Notes: generated from the sequence alone by a model not told the origin. Shown: positions 8,436-19,756, numbered from the stretch's first letter. The stretch is 64,000 bases of DNA from Thauera sp. GDN1 (GCF_029223545.1 NZ_CP097870.1:1178001-1242000), one strand, 5' to 3'. Translations and numbers: made by a program.

Positions 8436-10540
8436 GCTTGCGCCACCATGCCGCTATGGCGAAGCAGCGCGTCGACCTTGGGCTCGCGGCCGCGGAAGGC
8501 CTTGAAGGAATCGAGCGCCGGGCGGCTGCCGCCCACCGCCAGGATCTCGCGCCAGAAGCGCTCGCCGGTCTCGGGGTCGAGCAGGCTGCCGCGACCGGCG
8601 CCGGCTTCCTCGAAGGCCTCGAAAGCGTCGGCCGACAACACCTCGGCCCACTTGTAGCTGTAATAGCCCGCCGCATAGCCGCCGGCGAAGATGTGCGAGA
8701 AGCTGTGCGGGAAACGATGCCAGGCGGGCGGGATCATCACCGCGACTTCGCGCCGGACCTCGTCGAGCAGGGCCATCACGCGCTCGATCGGCACGGGACC
8801 TGAGGAGGCATCCACTTCGCTGTGCAGGCGCAGGTCGAACATCGAGAACTCGAGTTGGCGCACGGTCTGCATGCCGCTCTGGAAGTTCTTGGCGGCGATC
8901 ATCTTGTCGTAGAGCGCGCGCGGCAGCGGCTCCCCGCTGTCGATGTGCGCGGTCATGCCCTGCAGCACGTCCCACTCCCAGCAGAAGTTCTCCATGAACT
9001 GGCTGGGCAGCTCGACCGCGTCCCACTCCACGCCGTGGATGCCGGACACCGCGAGCTCGTCCACCTGGGTGAGCAGGTGGTGCAGGCCGTGGCCGCACTC
9101 GTGGAACAGCGTCAGCACGTCGTCGTGGGTGAAGGTGGCGGGCCGTCTTTTCGTCCCTTCGCCCACCGGGCCGGGGAAGTTGCACACCAGGTAGGCCACC
9201 GGCGTGTCGCTGCCCCAGGTGTTGCGGTGGCGGCTGCGTGCCGAATCCATCCACGCGCCGCCGCGCTTGGTACTGCGCGCGTGCAGGTCGAGGTAGAAGT
9301 GACCGACGAGCTCCGGTCCGTTCGCACCCTCCTTCTCGATGCGGAAGAAGCGCACGTCGGGATCCCAGGTTGGCGCCTCGTCCGGCAGGATGTCGACGCG
9401 GTACAGCGCTCGGATCACGCCGAACAGACCGTCGAGCACCTTGGGCTCGGGGAAGTACTGCTTCACCTCCTGGTCGGAGTAGGCGTAGCGCGCCTGGCGG
9501 AGTTTTTCCGAGGCGTAGGCGACGTCCCAGGGCTCGAGCGTGTCGAGGCCCAACTCGGTCTTGGCGAAGGCCTTCAGCTCCTCCAGGTCTCTCTCGGCAA
9601 ACGGCTTGGCCTTGGCAGCGAGGTCGTGCAGGAAGCTGAGCACTTGTGCCGGCGAGTCGGCCATCTTGGGCACCAGCGAGACCTCGGCAAAGTTCCTGTA
9701 GCCGAGCATCCGCGCTTCCTCGTCGCGCAGCGCCAGGATGCGACCGATGAGCGGGCCATTGTCCAGTTCCGCGTTGCCGAGCTCCGAGGCGCGGGTGGCG
9801 TAGGCGCGGTACATGCGCGCGCGCAGCGCGCGGTCGTCGGCGTACTGCAGCACGGGCAGGTAGGAGGGCATCTGCAGGGTGAACTTCCAGCCCGGCTTGC
9901 CCTCGGCCTCGGCGGCGGCGCGGGCCGCCTCGCGGGCGTCGTCCGGGATTCCGGAAAGGCCGGCCTCGTCGGTGATCCACTCGGCGTGGGCGTTGGTGGC
10001 GTCGAGCAGGTTCTCGGAGAACTTGGCGGCGAGCTGGGACTGCTCTTCCTGGATCTCCTGGAAGCGCGGCTTCTGCGCGTCGGGCAGCTCGGCGCCGGAG
10101 AGGCGGAAGTCGCGCAGCGCGTGTTCGAGGATGCGCTGGCGCACCGGCGACAGGGTGGCGAACTCGGCGCTGTCGTGCAGCGCCTTGTACTTCTGGAACA
10201 GCGCCAGGTTCTGCCCGACCTCGGCGTAGAAGCGCGAGATGTCGGGCAGCATGGCGTTGTAGGCCTCGCGCCACTCGGGCACGTCGAACACGCTGTGCAG
10301 GTGGCCGACCACGCCCCAGGCGCGGCCGAGACGCTCGCCGGCCTCGTCCATCGGGCTGACGAAGGCGTCCCAGGTCGGCGTGGCGGGGTCGGCGGTCAGG
10401 CGTTCGATCAGGGCGCGGTTCTCGTCGATCAGGCCGCGGATGGCGGGCTCCACATGTTCCGGCTTGATGTCGGCGAAACGCGGCATGCCCGAGAAGTCGA
10501 GCAGGGGATTGGTGTTGGAGGAGGGCGTGCTCTCGTGCAT
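8432..10540 (-). CDS. prlC: Oligopeptidase A (M3 zinc metallopeptidase)
   Basis: Cytoplasmic thimet-like peptidase that degrades short peptides, including cleaved signal peptides. The 702-residue product carries the HEXXH zinc site HECGH at about residues 480-484, followed by the third ligand region [13 protein letters not shown], both typical of family M3. The N-terminus [20 protein letters not shown] is the standard OpdA beginning. It is co-transcribed with xthA downstream (4-nt overlap). Confidence 0.96.
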   Translation of the reverse strand: MHESTPSSNTNPLLDFSGMPRFADIKPEHVEPAIRGLIDENRALIERLTADPATPTWDAFVSPMDEAGERLGRAWGVVGHLHSVFDVPEWREAYNAMLPDISRFYAEVGQNLALFQKYKALHDSAEFATLSPVRQRILEHALRDFRLSGAELPDAQKPRFQEIQEEQSQLAAKFSENLLDATNAHAEWITDEAGLSGIPDDAREAARAAAEAEGKPGWKFTLQMPSYLPVLQYADDRALRARMYRAYATRASELGNAELDNGPLIGRILALRDEEARMLGYRNFAEVSLVPKMADSPAQVLSFLHDLAAKAKPFAERDLEELKAFAKTELGLDTLEPWDVAYASEKLRQARYAYSDQEVKQYFPEPKVLDGLFGVIRALYRVDILPDEAPTWDPDVRFFRIEKEGANGPELVGHFYLDLHARSTKRGGAWMDSARSRHRNTWGSDTPVAYLVCNFPGPVGEGTKRRPATFTHDDVLTLFHECGHGLHHLLTQVDELAVSGIHGVEWDAVELPSQFMENFCWEWDVLQGMTAHIDSGEPLPRALYDKMIAAKNFQSGMQTVRQLEFSMFDLRLHSEVDASSGPVPIERVMALLDEVRREVAVMIPPAWHRFPHSFSHIFAGGYAAGYYSYKWAEVLSADAFEAFEEAGAGRGSLLDPETGERFWREILAVGGSRPALDSFKAFRGREPKVDALLRHSGMVAQA

Positions 10541-10595
10541 CTTCTACCTTGTCTGTACGTTCCGGCCTGGCCGGACAAGGCGGCTATTCTGCCGC

Positions 10596-10632
10596 AAAAA
10601 AAGACGGCGGGCGCCGCGCACGACGCCCGCCG
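10596..10632 (-). terminator. Rho-independent terminator after the DUF2189 gene
   Basis: On the minus strand, a 9-bp G+C-rich stem (10605-10613 with 10624-10632, 10-nt loop) is followed by seven T residues (10596-10602). It ends transcription before prlC. Confidence 0.85.
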
Positions 10633-10651
10633 CCGGTCTGATCGAGTGTAT

Positions 10652-11425
10652 TCAGCGGACCAGATCGCGATAGGCATGCCAGGTGGCGTGCCCCACCAGC
10701 GGCAGCAGGATCACCATGCCGACCATCATGCTGGCGAAGCCGATGCCGACCAGGAGGACGATCATCACCGCCCACAGCATCATCGTGTCGAAGTTCGTCT
10801 GTACCGCGCGCAGGCTGGTCATCGCGGCGGTGACGCCGTCGGTGTCGCGATCCATCAGCAGCGGGATCGAGATCGCCGACAGCGCGAACACGACGATCGC
10901 CAGCACGGCGCCGACGATGACGTACGCGGCCAGGAAGTAGAGGTTCTCGCCCGAGCCCAGGATGCCGCTGACGAAGTTCGTCACGTTGCCGATTTCGCCG
11001 CGGTAGAAGAGGGCGAACATGATCGCCGAGATGCGCTCCCAGCCGACCAGCGCGATGGCGAGGAAGGCGCCGAAGAAGGCGAGGCTGTCGGCATTGCGGG
11101 CGAGCCCGCGCAGGGAGCCCATGAAGGACACGCGCTCACCCTTCTCGTGCCGGCGCGAGATCTCGTACAGGCCTGCAGCTGCAAGCGGGCCGATCAGCAT
11201 GAAGCCGGAGATCGCCGCCATGAACAGGTAGGGCTTGTCTGCGGCGTAGGACAGGATCGCGTAGCCGATCGCTGCCAGGATCACGCCGTAGGAAAGGCTG
11301 GCGCCGAGGTTCTCGCGCATGTCGTCCCAGCCCATGCGCAGCCACTGCATCGGCCGCTCCGTCCCGACCGAACGGATGTGGGGCAGGTTGAAATGGTGGT
11401 CCAGCGAGTCGTAGGGCTTGTCCAT
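10652..11425 (-). CDS. DUF2189 family integral membrane protein
   Basis: The 257-residue product has an N-terminal cytoplasmic stretch (HFNLPHIRSVGTERPMQWLRMGWDDM), then about six hydrophobic segments in three pairs. This matches the DUF2189 family, predicted integral membrane proteins of unknown function. ATG 11425 is supported by GGAGA 5 nt upstream; the open frame extends further upstream without support. It is a single-gene unit with its own terminator. No function is assigned. Confidence 0.82.
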   Translation of the reverse strand: MDKPYDSLDHHFNLPHIRSVGTERPMQWLRMGWDDMRENLGASLSYGVILAAIGYAILSYAADKPYLFMAAISGFMLIGPLAAAGLYEISRRHEKGERVSFMGSLRGLARNADSLAFFGAFLAIALVGWERISAIMFALFYRGEIGNVTNFVSGILGSGENLYFLAAYVIVGAVLAIVVFALSAISIPLLMDRDTDGVTAAMTSLRAVQTNFDTMMLWAVMIVLLVGIGFASMMVGMVILLPLVGHATWHAYRDLVR

Positions 11426-11665
11426 GATCGTCTCCGCATGTCCTTCGTCGTTGTCGGCACGTCGCCCGTGGGTGGTATCGACGCGCACGGAGAAGTGCGC
11501 GCGATGCCTGGGGCCGTCGTGATCTTAGAATAGGACAGGTGCGAAGAGTTCGCGAATGAGAGCTGTTCCTCGTCCAGATAGGGTGAGGCTATGCGGCGCG
11601 CACGCTGCCCGCGCGCGCCCGTCCTGTGGGTTCATGAGGCCTGCATCTGGTCCTCACGGGCGCCG

Positions 11666-11700
11666 AAAAGCACAAGGGGCACCCCTTGGGGCGCCCCTTG
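11666..11700 (-). terminator. Terminator after purC
   Basis: CAAGGGGC (11673-11680) pairs with GCCCCTTG (11693-11700). On the minus strand a TTTT tract follows at 11666-11669. The rest of the 305-nt gap 11426-11730 shows no coding signal; a TATTCT on minus near 11532 could be a weak -10 for the DUF2189 gene, but no -35 is visible. Confidence 0.75.
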
Positions 11701-11730
11701 CCGACAGCCTGTGCGCCAGGTGCGCGGCGC

Positions 11731-12666
11731 TCAGTCCAGCTTGTGGCCGGTCAGGCGCTCGTAGGCCTCGCGGTACTTGCCCGCGGTGTGCTCGATGACG
11801 TCGGCCGGCAGCTTCGGGCCGGGGGCGGTCTTGTTCCAGTCGAGCGTCTCCAGGTAGTCGCGCACGAACTGCTTGTCGAAGGACGGCGGGCTGATGCCCT
11901 CGCGGTAGCTGTCGGCCGGCCAGAAGCGTGAGGAGTCGGGGGTCAGCGCCTCGTCGATCAGGTGCAGCGTGCCCGCGGCGTCGATGCCGAACTCGAACTT
12001 GGTGTCGGCGATGATGATGCCGCGGCTGGCGGCGTAGTCGGCCGCTTCCGAATACAGCGCGATCGCCGCGGCGCGCGCCTCTTCGGCGAGCTCGGCGCCG
12101 CTCTTGCCGGTGCCGGCGAGGGCGTCCGCGAGCATCGCGTCGCAGCGCGCCTGCGCCTGCGCGAACGAGATGTTCTCGTCGTGCTCGCCCATCTCGGCCT
12201 TGGACGAGGGCGTGAAGATCGGCGCCGGCAGCTTGGCCGCCTGCTGCAGGCCGGCGGGCAGGGCGATGCCGCAGATCGCGCCGGTGGCCTGATAGTCCTT
12301 CCAGCCCGAACCGATCACGTAGCCGCGCACCACCGCCTCGATCGGCAGCGGCTTCAGGCGCTTGACCACCAGCGCGCGGCCGCGCACCTGCTCGCGCTCG
12401 TCGGCTGCCACCACGCTCTCGGGGTCGATGCCGGTGAGCTGGTTGGGCAGGATGTGGGCGAGCTTGTCGAACCAGAAGTTCGCCAGCGCCACCAGCACGC
12501 GGCCCTTGTCGGGGATCGGGTCGGGCAGGATCACGTCGAAGGCCGACAGGCGATCGCTGGTCACGATCAGCAGCTTCTCGTCGTCGACGGCATAGATGTC
12601 GCGCACCTTGCCGCGGCCGAGCAGCGGCAGGCTCTTGATGGAAGTCTCGAAAATGGGCGTCGCCAC
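11731..12666 (-). CDS. purC: Phosphoribosylaminoimidazole-succinocarboxamide synthase (SAICAR synthetase)
   Basis: PurC joins aspartate to CAIR in an ATP-dependent step of purine synthesis. The 311-residue product contains [11 protein letters not shown] (nucleotide loop), [24 protein letters not shown] and IADTKFEFG, all signature segments. It starts at GTG 12666; a much longer frame upstream has no homology. A TATAAT -10 on the same strand lies 32 nt upstream of the start. Confidence 0.95.
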   Translation of the reverse strand: MATPIFETSIKSLPLLGRGKVRDIYAVDDEKLLIVTSDRLSAFDVILPDPIPDKGRVLVALANFWFDKLAHILPNQLTGIDPESVVAADEREQVRGRALVVKRLKPLPIEAVVRGYVIGSGWKDYQATGAICGIALPAGLQQAAKLPAPIFTPSSKAEMGEHDENISFAQAQARCDAMLADALAGTGKSGAELAEEARAAAIALYSEAADYAASRGIIIADTKFEFGIDAAGTLHLIDEALTPDSSRFWPADSYREGISPPSFDKQFVRDYLETLDWNKTAPGPKLPADVIEHTAGKYREAYERLTGHKLD

Positions 12667-12697
12667 GGTGGGGCCTCGGGTTGCTGGCAAAAACGGG

Positions 12698-12703
12698 ATT
12701 ATA
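12698..12703 (-). promoter_or_regulatory. -10 element for purC
   Basis: A perfect TATAAT on the minus strand lies in the def-purC gap, 32 nt before the purC GTG. No matching -35 hexamer is obvious at 16-18 nt. Confidence 0.5.
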
Positions 12704-12742
12704 GGGGAGTGGAGGCGCGGCGTACCGCGGCCGTCGGATGCG

Positions 12743-13267
12743 CTAGCTGCCGAGCTCGGGGAACAGCACGTCGGTGAATCCGAACCGAGCGAAATCCCGC
12801 ACCCGCATCGGATACAGCGTGCCGTCCAGGTGGTCGCATTCGTGCTGCACCACGCGGGCGTGGAAGCCCTCGGCGATGCGGTCGATCGGTTCGCCATCGG
12901 GGGTGAAGCCCCGGTAGCGGATGCGGGTGTGGCGGGGCACGACGCCGCGCAGGCCGGGCACGGAGAGACAGCCCTCCCAGCCGTCCTCGGTCTCGTCGCC
13001 GAGCGGCGTGATCACCGGGTTGGCGAGGACGGTCATCGGCACCGGCGGCGCGTCCGGATAGCGCTGGCTGTGCTCGAAGCCGAAGATCACGACGCGCAAG
13101 CCGACGCCGATCTGCGGGGCGGCGAGGCCGACGCCGCCCTCGGCCGCCATGGTGTCGAGCATGTCTGCGATCAGCGCGGCGAGTTCGCGCGTGCCGAACG
13201 CGGTGACCGGGGCGGCGGGCTGCAGCAGGCGAGGATCGCCCATGCGCAGGACGGAACGGACGGTCAT
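12743..13267 (-). CDS. def: Peptide deformylase
   Basis: Removes the formyl group from nascent N-terminal methionine. The 174-residue product has all three motifs: GVGLAAPQ (45-52), EGCLSVP (98-104, metal Cys100) and HECDH (142-146, metal His and catalytic Glu). It is not next to fmt here, so this is probably one of several deformylases. The dioxygenase remnant lies 89 nt upstream on the same strand. Confidence 0.94.
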   Translation of the reverse strand: MTVRSVLRMGDPRLLQPAAPVTAFGTRELAALIADMLDTMAAEGGVGLAAPQIGVGLRVVIFGFEHSQRYPDAPPVPMTVLANPVITPLGDETEDGWEGCLSVPGLRGVVPRHTRIRYRGFTPDGEPIDRIAEGFHARVVQHECDHLDGTLYPMRVRDFARFGFTDVLFPELGS

Positions 13268-13356
13268 GGACGGGAGGATCTCAGGATGGGTTCAGGGGGC
13301 GCGCGTTGAAGGTTCAGGCCGGCAGGCTCATTCGCAAGCGAGCTTCGGGTCCGGGT

Positions 13357-13767
13357 TCATGCCGTGTGGGCTGCGAACAGCCCGGCCAGCACCGGCGACA
13401 ACACGAAATCGAATTCTGCCGCGAGTTCGGCGACCGGGTCATCCACCGGGACGAAGTCGGCGAGCAGCAGCGGCCGCAGCGCCTCGGGCACGCGCATGAA
13501 GAGCCCGTCGCGGTCGTTGAGCGGCTCGCCGGCGACGTAGATCTGGGTGACGAAGGGGCGGTCGCTTCCCTGGAACACCGCGGCGTGGATGTGCGGCGTG
13601 CGCCCGGGATAGGGCACCGGGCGGATGGTGCGGAAGCGGTAGCGCCCGTCGGCGTCGGTGATCGTGTGGCCGAAGCCCTGGAAGTTGGGGTCCTCATCGA
13701 GGCCGCCGCGGTCGCGCGGGTGGCGGTGTCCCTGTCGCTGCTCGCCGGGGCGAGTCCCTCTTGCCGT
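13357..13767 (-). pseudogene. 5'-truncated intradiol ring-cleavage dioxygenase remnant
   Basis: Directly after the DUF3422 stop codon, one open frame reads into the C-terminal half of an intradiol (protocatechuate/catechol-type) dioxygenase: HPRDRGGL, NFQGFGHTITDADGRYRF, then RPVPYPGRTPHIHAAV, which carries one Tyr and the two His iron ligands of this fold. The N-terminal half is absent, including the first Tyr ligand: the segment that should read GRYRHP reads GHRHP. There is no ATG in the fragment; the first possible start (GTG 13617) would lie inside the domain. It looks like a deletion remnant with the break near 13750. Confidence 0.72.
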
Positions 13768-15063
13768 TCAGGGATGCGCACTGCCTTCTTCCTCGCTCAA
13801 CAGCTTGCGCATGCGCCGCAGCCCCATGAACACCAGCCCGGCGATCACCGGGATCGACAGCGCGGTGATCACCTCCGGCGTGGCCGGGGCGATGAAGTCC
13901 TTGGCGCCCTTGGCGACGTAATTCACCAGTTGCGAGGCGTAGTAGGTGATCGCCACCACCGACAGGCCTTCCACCGTCTCCTGCAGGTGGAGCTGGATCC
14001 TGGCGCGGCGGTTCATCTGCGCCAGCAGTTCCTGGTTCTGGCGCTCGAGCTCGATGTCGACCCGGGTGCGCAGCAGTTGCGAGTTGCGCGCGATGCGGCC
14101 GGAGAGGTCTTCCTGGCGGCGGGCGATGGTGGCGCAGGTGGCTATGGCGGGGGCGAGGCGGCGCTCCATGAACTCGCGGATGGTGGGGAAGCCGCCGAGG
14201 CGGGTCTCGCGCAGATCCTCGACGCGCTGCTGCACCAGGCGGTAATAGGCCGCGGCCGCACCGAAGCGGAAGGTGGTCCGCGCCACCGAGCGTTCGACCT
14301 CGGCGGCGAGCCGGGTGAGGCGGCCGAGCATGATGCGGTCGTCCTCGGTGCTGCGCGCCTGGCCGAGGCCGTCCATGAGGTCGGCGAGCTCGTCCTCGGC
14401 GCGCGACAGCAGGCGCCCGACCTCCTTGGCGACCGGGAAGGCGAGGAGCGCCATCACGCGGTAGGTCTCGATCTCGACCAGGCGCTGCACCATGCGCCCG
14501 GCCTGGCGCGGGGTGAGGCCGTCGTCGAGCAGCAGGAAGCGCGAGAAGCCGTCGTGGAGGTGGAAGTCGGTGAACACCCAGCCGGCGCATTCGGCCACGC
14601 GCGCGGCGACCAGGGTCTGGCCCCGTGGCGAGGCCTGGTCGAGCACCTTGTCGGGCGACACGTCGTCGGTGCTGCGCAGCTCGATGTGGGTGGCGGCGAT
14701 GAGCTGGCCGGGGATGTCCTTGCGCCACGCTGCGGGGACGGAGAGCAGGGCATGTTCCTCGCCGGCGTCGCCGGCCTCGATGCGGCGGAAGAAGGTGTAG
14801 CTGGAGAACTCGTTGTGGCGCTCCCACTTCAGGCGAAAGGCACCGATGTCGAGGAACAGGTGGCCGCTGTCGGTCGCCGGCGCGGGCAGGCCGAACTGTT
14901 CGGCGAGCGAGGCGAGGTGCGCGGCTTCGCGCCCGGCACTGCCTTCGTGATGCAGGAAGGCGAGGTAGGTGACGTACTCGGGCGTCTCGAGCGGGACGGG
15001 CGGGCGCGCATGCACCTCGTCGTTGAGCGTCTGGCGCAGGGGATGCTGTTCGAACAGGGACAT
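13768..15063 (-). CDS. DUF3422 family protein with C-terminal membrane segments
   Basis: The 431-residue product begins MSLFEQHPLRQTLNDEVHAR (HARPP is a signature of the family) and ends with two hydrophobic segments (LSVVAITYYASQLVNYV and VITALSIPVIAGLVFMGL) preceded by an amphipathic helical region. This suggests a cytoplasmic body anchored at the inner membrane. Family function is unknown. ATG 15063 is chosen at the start of homology; the frame is open about 50 codons further. The stop at 13768 abuts the dioxygenase remnant. Confidence 0.85.
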   Translation of the reverse strand: MSLFEQHPLRQTLNDEVHARPPVPLETPEYVTYLAFLHHEGSAGREAAHLASLAEQFGLPAPATDSGHLFLDIGAFRLKWERHNEFSSYTFFRRIEAGDAGEEHALLSVPAAWRKDIPGQLIAATHIELRSTDDVSPDKVLDQASPRGQTLVAARVAECAGWVFTDFHLHDGFSRFLLLDDGLTPRQAGRMVQRLVEIETYRVMALLAFPVAKEVGRLLSRAEDELADLMDGLGQARSTEDDRIMLGRLTRLAAEVERSVARTTFRFGAAAAYYRLVQQRVEDLRETRLGGFPTIREFMERRLAPAIATCATIARRQEDLSGRIARNSQLLRTRVDIELERQNQELLAQMNRRARIQLHLQETVEGLSVVAITYYASQLVNYVAKGAKDFIAPATPEVITALSIPVIAGLVFMGLRRMRKLLSEEEGSAHP

Positions 15064-15214
15064 GAGGGCGGGCGCGCAGTGTGGCGTGATGAACGTGAAG
15101 GCGGGAGCGCCGGAGGCAGCGAGCGGGCATTCTTGCCCAGCGGCTCGCGCCGTGACAAGCGGATCGGTGCCGGCGGCCAGCGTTCGCGCGCAGGCGTGGG
15201 CCGGCCGGCGCCAC

Positions 15215-15250
15215 AAAAAGGAAGCCCGCTTCCGGGACGGGGAAGCGGGC
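15215..15250 (-). terminator. Terminator of the Calvin operon
   Basis: A 10-bp perfect stem GCCCGCTTCC (15224-15233) / GGAAGCGGGC (15241-15250) with a 7-nt loop is followed on the minus strand by a T-rich run (15215-15219), 57 nt after the cbbA stop. No gene was seen in 15064-15306. Confidence 0.85.
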
Positions 15251-15306
15251 CAAGGCCCGAGGGCCGGGAGAGGGGGGCGCGGCGCGTCCGTCGCTGGGGG
15301 AGAATC

Positions 15307-16356
15307 TCAGCGCGCGGTGCCGGCGTAGCGCCGTGCCAGCGCCTCCAGCGGCAAGGGCTTGATCCGGCTTGCGTGGCCGGCGCAGCCGAAGGCCTCGAAG
15401 CGCTCGCGACAGATGTCGCGTGCCGCGTCGCGCGCGGCCTTGAAGAACTTGCGCGGGTCGAACTCCTTGCGGTCGGTGGCCATCAGCCGGCGCATCGCAC
15501 CGCTCATCGCCAGACGCAGGTCGGTGTCGATGTTGATCTTGCGCACGCCGCTCCTGATGCCCTGCACGATGGCCTCGACCGGCACGCCGTAGGTCTCGCC
15601 GATCTCGCCGCCGTGTTCGCGGATGATGGCGAGCCACTCCTGCGGCACGCTGGAAGATCCATGCATCACCAGATGCGTGTCCGGGATGCGGGCATGGATG
15701 GCGGCGATGCGGTCGATGGCGAGGATGTCGCCGGTGGGCGGGCGGGTGAACTTGTAGGCGCCGTGGCTGGTGCCGATCGCCACCGCGAGCGCATCGACCC
15801 CGGTGGCGGCGACGAAGTCGGCGGCTTCGGCGGGGTCGGTCAGCATCTGGCTGTGGTCGAGCGTGCCTTCCGCGCCGACGCCGTCCTCCTCGCCGGCCTG
15901 GCCGGTCTCGAGCGAACCGAGGCAGCCGAGCTCGCCCTCCACCGACACCCCCACCGCGTGCGCCATCTCGACCACGCGGCGGGTGACCTCGACGTTGTAG
16001 GCGTAGCTCGCCGGGGTCTTCATGTCCTCGCGCAGCGAGCCGTCCATCATCACGCTGGTGAAGCCGCTGCGGATCGACTGCTGGCATACCGCCGGGCTGG
16101 CGCCGTGGTCCTGGTGCAGGCAGACGGGGAGGTCGGGCCACTGCTCGACCGCGGCCTCGACCATCTTCTTCAGGAAGGCCTCGCCCGCGTAGCCGCGCGC
16201 GCCGGCCGAGGCCTGCAGGATGACCGGGCTGGCGGTGGCCTCGGCGGCGAGCATGATGGCCTGGATCTGCTCCATGTTGTTGATGTTGAAGGCGGGTACG
16301 CCGTAGCCGTGTTCGGCGGCGTGGTCGAGCAGCTGGCGCAGGGCGATCATGGCCAT
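15307..16356 (-). CDS. cbbA: Class II fructose-1,6-bisphosphate aldolase, Calvin operon copy
   Basis: Zn-dependent aldolase condensing dihydroxyacetone phosphate with glyceraldehyde-3-phosphate or erythrose-4-phosphate. The 349-residue product begins [19 protein letters not shown]; it shows CLHQDHG (zinc His), [18 protein letters not shown] and [12 protein letters not shown], all class II (CbbA subtype) signatures. GGAGA precedes ATG 16356. It is the last gene of the operon. A close paralog is at 26345-27409. Confidence 0.95.
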   Translation of the reverse strand: MAMIALRQLLDHAAEHGYGVPAFNINNMEQIQAIMLAAEATASPVILQASAGARGYAGEAFLKKMVEAAVEQWPDLPVCLHQDHGASPAVCQQSIRSGFTSVMMDGSLREDMKTPASYAYNVEVTRRVVEMAHAVGVSVEGELGCLGSLETGQAGEEDGVGAEGTLDHSQMLTDPAEAADFVAATGVDALAVAIGTSHGAYKFTRPPTGDILAIDRIAAIHARIPDTHLVMHGSSSVPQEWLAIIREHGGEIGETYGVPVEAIVQGIRSGVRKINIDTDLRLAMSGAMRRLMATDRKEFDPRKFFKAARDAARDICRERFEAFGCAGHASRIKPLPLEALARRYAGTAR

Positions 16357-16391
16357 GGGGTGTCTCCGGAGGGTTGGGAATGGCGGGCGTG

Positions 16392-17639
16392 TCAGGTCAG
16401 TTCGGGCTCGTGCTCGAACTGCGGCACCGGCTCGACGCGGCGGCTCCCGGGGCGGGCGCGGGCGCGCAGGGCGGCGACGGCGGGCAGCTCGCGGCCTTCG
16501 AGGAACTCGAGGAAGGCGCCGCCGCCGGTGGAGACGTAGTCGATGCGCTCGCCGACACCGAAGCGCGCGATTGCCGCCAGCGTGTCGCCGCCGCCGGCGA
16601 TGCTGTAGGCGGGGCTGGCGGCGACGGCCTCGGCGAGGCGGCGGGTGCCGGCGGCGAAGGCGTCCATCTCGAACACGCCCACCGGGCCGTTCCAGACGAT
16701 GGTTCCGGCGCGCGCGAGCACGCCAGCGAGGGAGTCGCGGCTGTCGGGGCCGATGTCGAGGATCATCCAGCCGGGCGGGACGCGTTCGGCGTCGCAGACG
16801 CGGGCGTCGGCGTCCGCCGCAAAGCGGTCGGCGATCACCACGTCCTCCGGCAGCCACACCACGCCGCCGCGCTCGGCCAGCCGGCGTTCCACCCGCCGTG
16901 CCGCCTCGACCAGCTCGGGCTCGTGCAGCGAGGCGCCGACCTCGCAGCCGCGCGCGGCGAGGAAGGTGTTGGCGATGCCGCCGCCGAGCACCATCAGGTC
17001 CACCTTGTCCGCCAGGCTCTCGAGGATGGTGAGCTTGGTCGACACCTTGGAGCCGGCGACGATCGCGGCGAGCGGGCGTGTCGGGCGGGCCAGCGCGCGG
17101 CCCAGCGCCTCCAGCTCGGCACTCATCAGCGGGCCGGCGCAGGCCACCGGCGCCGCCAGCGCCAGCGCGTGCAGCGTGCATTCCTTGCGGTGCGCGGTGC
17201 CGAAGGCGTCGTTCACGTAGACGTCGACGAAGCGCGCGATGCGCGCGGCGAGTTGCGGATCGTCGGCCTTCTCGCCGACATTGCCGCGACAGTTCTCCAG
17301 CATCACGACTTCGCCGGGGATGACGCCGAAGTCGCCGTTCGTCCACGCCTCGATCAGGCGTACCGGCCTGCCCAGCAGTGCGGACAGGCTCGCGGCGACC
17401 GGCGCCAGCGAGTCGGCCGTGCCCAGCGCGCCCTCGGTCGGGCGCCCGAGGTGGGAGGTGATCATCACCGCAGCCCCCGCCTCCAGGCAGTGGCAGATCG
17501 CCGGCAGCGTGGCGCGGATGCGGGTGTCGTCGGCCAGCGTGCCGTCGGCCTTGAAGGGCACGTTGAAGTCGGCGCGGATGAAGATCCGCTTGCCGGCGAG
17601 CTCGGCGGCCGGGATGTCGGAAAGGCGCAGGAAGTCCAT
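16392..17639 (-). CDS. cbbK: Phosphoglycerate kinase, Calvin operon copy
   Basis: Phosphorylates 3-phosphoglycerate to 1,3-bisphosphoglycerate. The 415-residue product has the substrate motif [16 protein letters not shown], the ATP-site GSKVSTKL and [10 protein letters not shown], and the final GGGDT and [13 protein letters not shown]. It is about 20 residues longer than the second copy because of a basic/acidic tail after ALRAR. AAGGAG lies 7 nt before ATG 17639. The cbbA gene follows 35 nt downstream. Confidence 0.95.
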   Translation of the reverse strand: MDFLRLSDIPAAELAGKRIFIRADFNVPFKADGTLADDTRIRATLPAICHCLEAGAAVMITSHLGRPTEGALGTADSLAPVAASLSALLGRPVRLIEAWTNGDFGVIPGEVVMLENCRGNVGEKADDPQLAARIARFVDVYVNDAFGTAHRKECTLHALALAAPVACAGPLMSAELEALGRALARPTRPLAAIVAGSKVSTKLTILESLADKVDLMVLGGGIANTFLAARGCEVGASLHEPELVEAARRVERRLAERGGVVWLPEDVVIADRFAADADARVCDAERVPPGWMILDIGPDSRDSLAGVLARAGTIVWNGPVGVFEMDAFAAGTRRLAEAVAASPAYSIAGGGDTLAAIARFGVGERIDYVSTGGGAFLEFLEGRELPAVAALRARARPGSRRVEPVPQFEHEPELT

Positions 17640-17704
17640 GGCGGTCTTCTCCTTCGTTGAACCGTGTGGGCGCGGGGCGGGTGTGGTCTCAGAACGCTCG
17701 TCGC

Positions 17705-19756
17705 TCATGCGCCGGTTCCGGTCGTCGCCAGCAGCGCGCGGGCACGTTCGACCACCGCCTGCGGCGTGAACCCGAAGCGCTCGAGCAGCGCCGCCGCCGG
17801 GGCGGATTCGCCGAAGCGGTCGATGCCGACCACGTCGCCGCGCCCGCCCGCCAGGTAGCGCCACCAGCCATGCGGCTGGGCCGCCTCGATCACCAGCCGC
17901 GGCACGCCCGGTGGCAGTACGCGCTGGCGGTAGGCGGCATCCTGGCGGTCGAAGACCGAGGTGCAGGGCATGGACACCACGTGCACGGCGACGCCCTCGG
18001 CTGCGAGCGTGTCGTGCGCGGCCATCGCCAGCGCGACCTCCGAGCCGGTGGCGATGATCACCAGCGCGGGCCCCCCAGCATCCGGCGGGGCCTCGGCCAG
18101 CACGTAGCCGCCGCGGGCGATGGCCTGCACCTGGTCGGCCTCGCGCTGCTGGTGCGGCAGGTTCTGGCGCGACAGCGCGAGCAGCGTCGGGCCGTCGCGG
18201 CGCATCACCGCGGCGTTCCACGCGGCCTGGGTCTCGACCGCATCGCAGGGGCGCCACAGGTCCAGGCCGGGAATCAGGCGCAGGCTGGGGATGTGCTCGA
18301 CCGGCTGGTGGGTGGGGCCGTCCTCGCCGAGACCGATCGAGTCGTGGGTCATCACGTACGCCACGCGCTGCTTCATCAGCGCGCTCATGCGGATCGCGTT
18401 GCGGGCGTAGTCGGAGAACACCAGGAAGGTGGCGCCGAAGGGGATGAAGCCGCCGTGCAGCGCGATGCCGTTGAGCGCGGCAGCCATGCCGAACTCGCGC
18501 ACGCCCCAGTTGATGTGGCGGCCGGGCTGGTCGGCGCGCACCGCGCCGCAGGCGGGCCAGTCGGTGAGGTTGGAGTGGGTGAGGTCGGCCGAGCCGCCGA
18601 GCAGTTCGGGCAGCGCGCGTGCCAGGCGGCCGATGGCCTGCTGGCTGGCCTTGCGGCTGGCGACGGTGGCGGCCTCCTTGGCGACGCCGCGCAGGATGGC
18701 GTTCGACAGGATGCCGAAACCGACCGGCAGCTCGCCGGCCATGCGGCGGCGGAACTCCTCGGCCGCTTCGGGGAAGCCCTGCGCATAGGCCTCGAAGCGG
18801 GCCTGCCATTGCGCGCGCTGCTCGGCGCCGCGGGCGCGGGCGTCGAAGGCGCTGCGGATCTCGTCCGGGATCTCGAAGCGGGCGTGCGGCCAGCCGAGCG
18901 CCGCGCGCGTCGCGGCGATCTCCTCGGCACCGAGCGGGGCGCCATGCACGTCCGCGCTGCCGGCGCGCCCGGGGCTGCCGCGGCCGATGGTGGTGCGGCA
19001 GCAGATCAGCGTGGGGCCGATGTCGTTGTCGGCGTTGGCCTGCGCTTCGCGGATCGCGCGGTCGACCGCCTCGACGTCGTGGCCGTCGACCGCCTCGATG
19101 ACGTTCCAGCCATAGGCGCGGAAGCGTGCAGCGGTGTCGTCGGCGAACCAGCCTGCGACGTCGCCGTCGATCGAGATGCGGTTGTCGTCCCAGAAGCAGA
19201 TGAGTTTGGACAGGCGCTGCACACCGGCGAAGCTCGCGGCCTCGTGGCTGACGCCTTCCATCAGGCAGCCGTCACCGAGGAAGACCCAGGTGCGGTGATC
19301 GACGATGGGGTGGCCGGGGCGGTTGAACTCGGCGGCGAGCAGCTTCTCGGCCAGCGCCATGCCCACGGCGTTGGTGAGGCCCTGGCCGAGCGGGCCGGTG
19401 GTGGTCTCGACCCCGGGGGTGTGGCCGACCTCGGGGTGGCCGGGGGTGCGGCTGTCGAGCTGGCGGAAGCGCTCGAGCTCATCGAGCGGCAGCTCGTAGC
19501 CGCTGAGGTGGAGCAGGGCGTAGAGCAGCATGGAGCCGTGACCGTTGGAGAGCACGAAGCGGTCGCGGTCGGCCCACCCGGGGTTCGTCGGGTCGTGCTT
19601 CAGATGCCGCGTCCACAGCGCCACGGCGATCTCGGCCATACCCATCGGCATGCCGGGATGGCCGGACCTGGCCGCCTCGACGGCGTCGATGGCGAGAAAG
19701 CGCAGCGCGTTGGCGCACAGGGTGTCGATCGGCGCCTGGGTGAGTCGCATGTTCAT
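17705..19756 (-). CDS. cbbT: Transketolase, Calvin operon copy
   Basis: Thiamine-diphosphate enzyme of the regenerative phase of the Calvin cycle. The 683-residue product shows [18 protein letters not shown], the TPP motif [13 protein letters not shown] and the pyrimidine-domain segment [20 protein letters not shown] 19756 follows GGAGA by 8 nt. A 407-nt gap with three stem-loops separates it from prk upstream. A paralog lies at 31564-33579. Confidence 0.95.
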   Translation of the reverse strand: MNMRLTQAPIDTLCANALRFLAIDAVEAARSGHPGMPMGMAEIAVALWTRHLKHDPTNPGWADRDRFVLSNGHGSMLLYALLHLSGYELPLDELERFRQLDSRTPGHPEVGHTPGVETTTGPLGQGLTNAVGMALAEKLLAAEFNRPGHPIVDHRTWVFLGDGCLMEGVSHEAASFAGVQRLSKLICFWDDNRISIDGDVAGWFADDTAARFRAYGWNVIEAVDGHDVEAVDRAIREAQANADNDIGPTLICCRTTIGRGSPGRAGSADVHGAPLGAEEIAATRAALGWPHARFEIPDEIRSAFDARARGAEQRAQWQARFEAYAQGFPEAAEEFRRRMAGELPVGFGILSNAILRGVAKEAATVASRKASQQAIGRLARALPELLGGSADLTHSNLTDWPACGAVRADQPGRHINWGVREFGMAAALNGIALHGGFIPFGATFLVFSDYARNAIRMSALMKQRVAYVMTHDSIGLGEDGPTHQPVEHIPSLRLIPGLDLWRPCDAVETQAAWNAAVMRRDGPTLLALSRQNLPHQQREADQVQAIARGGYVLAEAPPDAGGPALVIIATGSEVALAMAAHDTLAAEGVAVHVVSMPCTSVFDRQDAAYRQRVLPPGVPRLVIEAAQPHGWWRYLAGGRGDVVGIDRFGESAPAAALLERFGFTPQAVVERARALLATTGTGA

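Noticed and set aside
8822..11533. Very long plus-strand open frames opposite prlC/DUF2189, and similar ones opposite fba-DUF3422, transketolase and pyk
   Set aside because: They are antisense to genes with clear family motifs, have the His/Arg/Gly/Val-rich composition of complementary-strand reading in G+C-rich DNA, and match no family.
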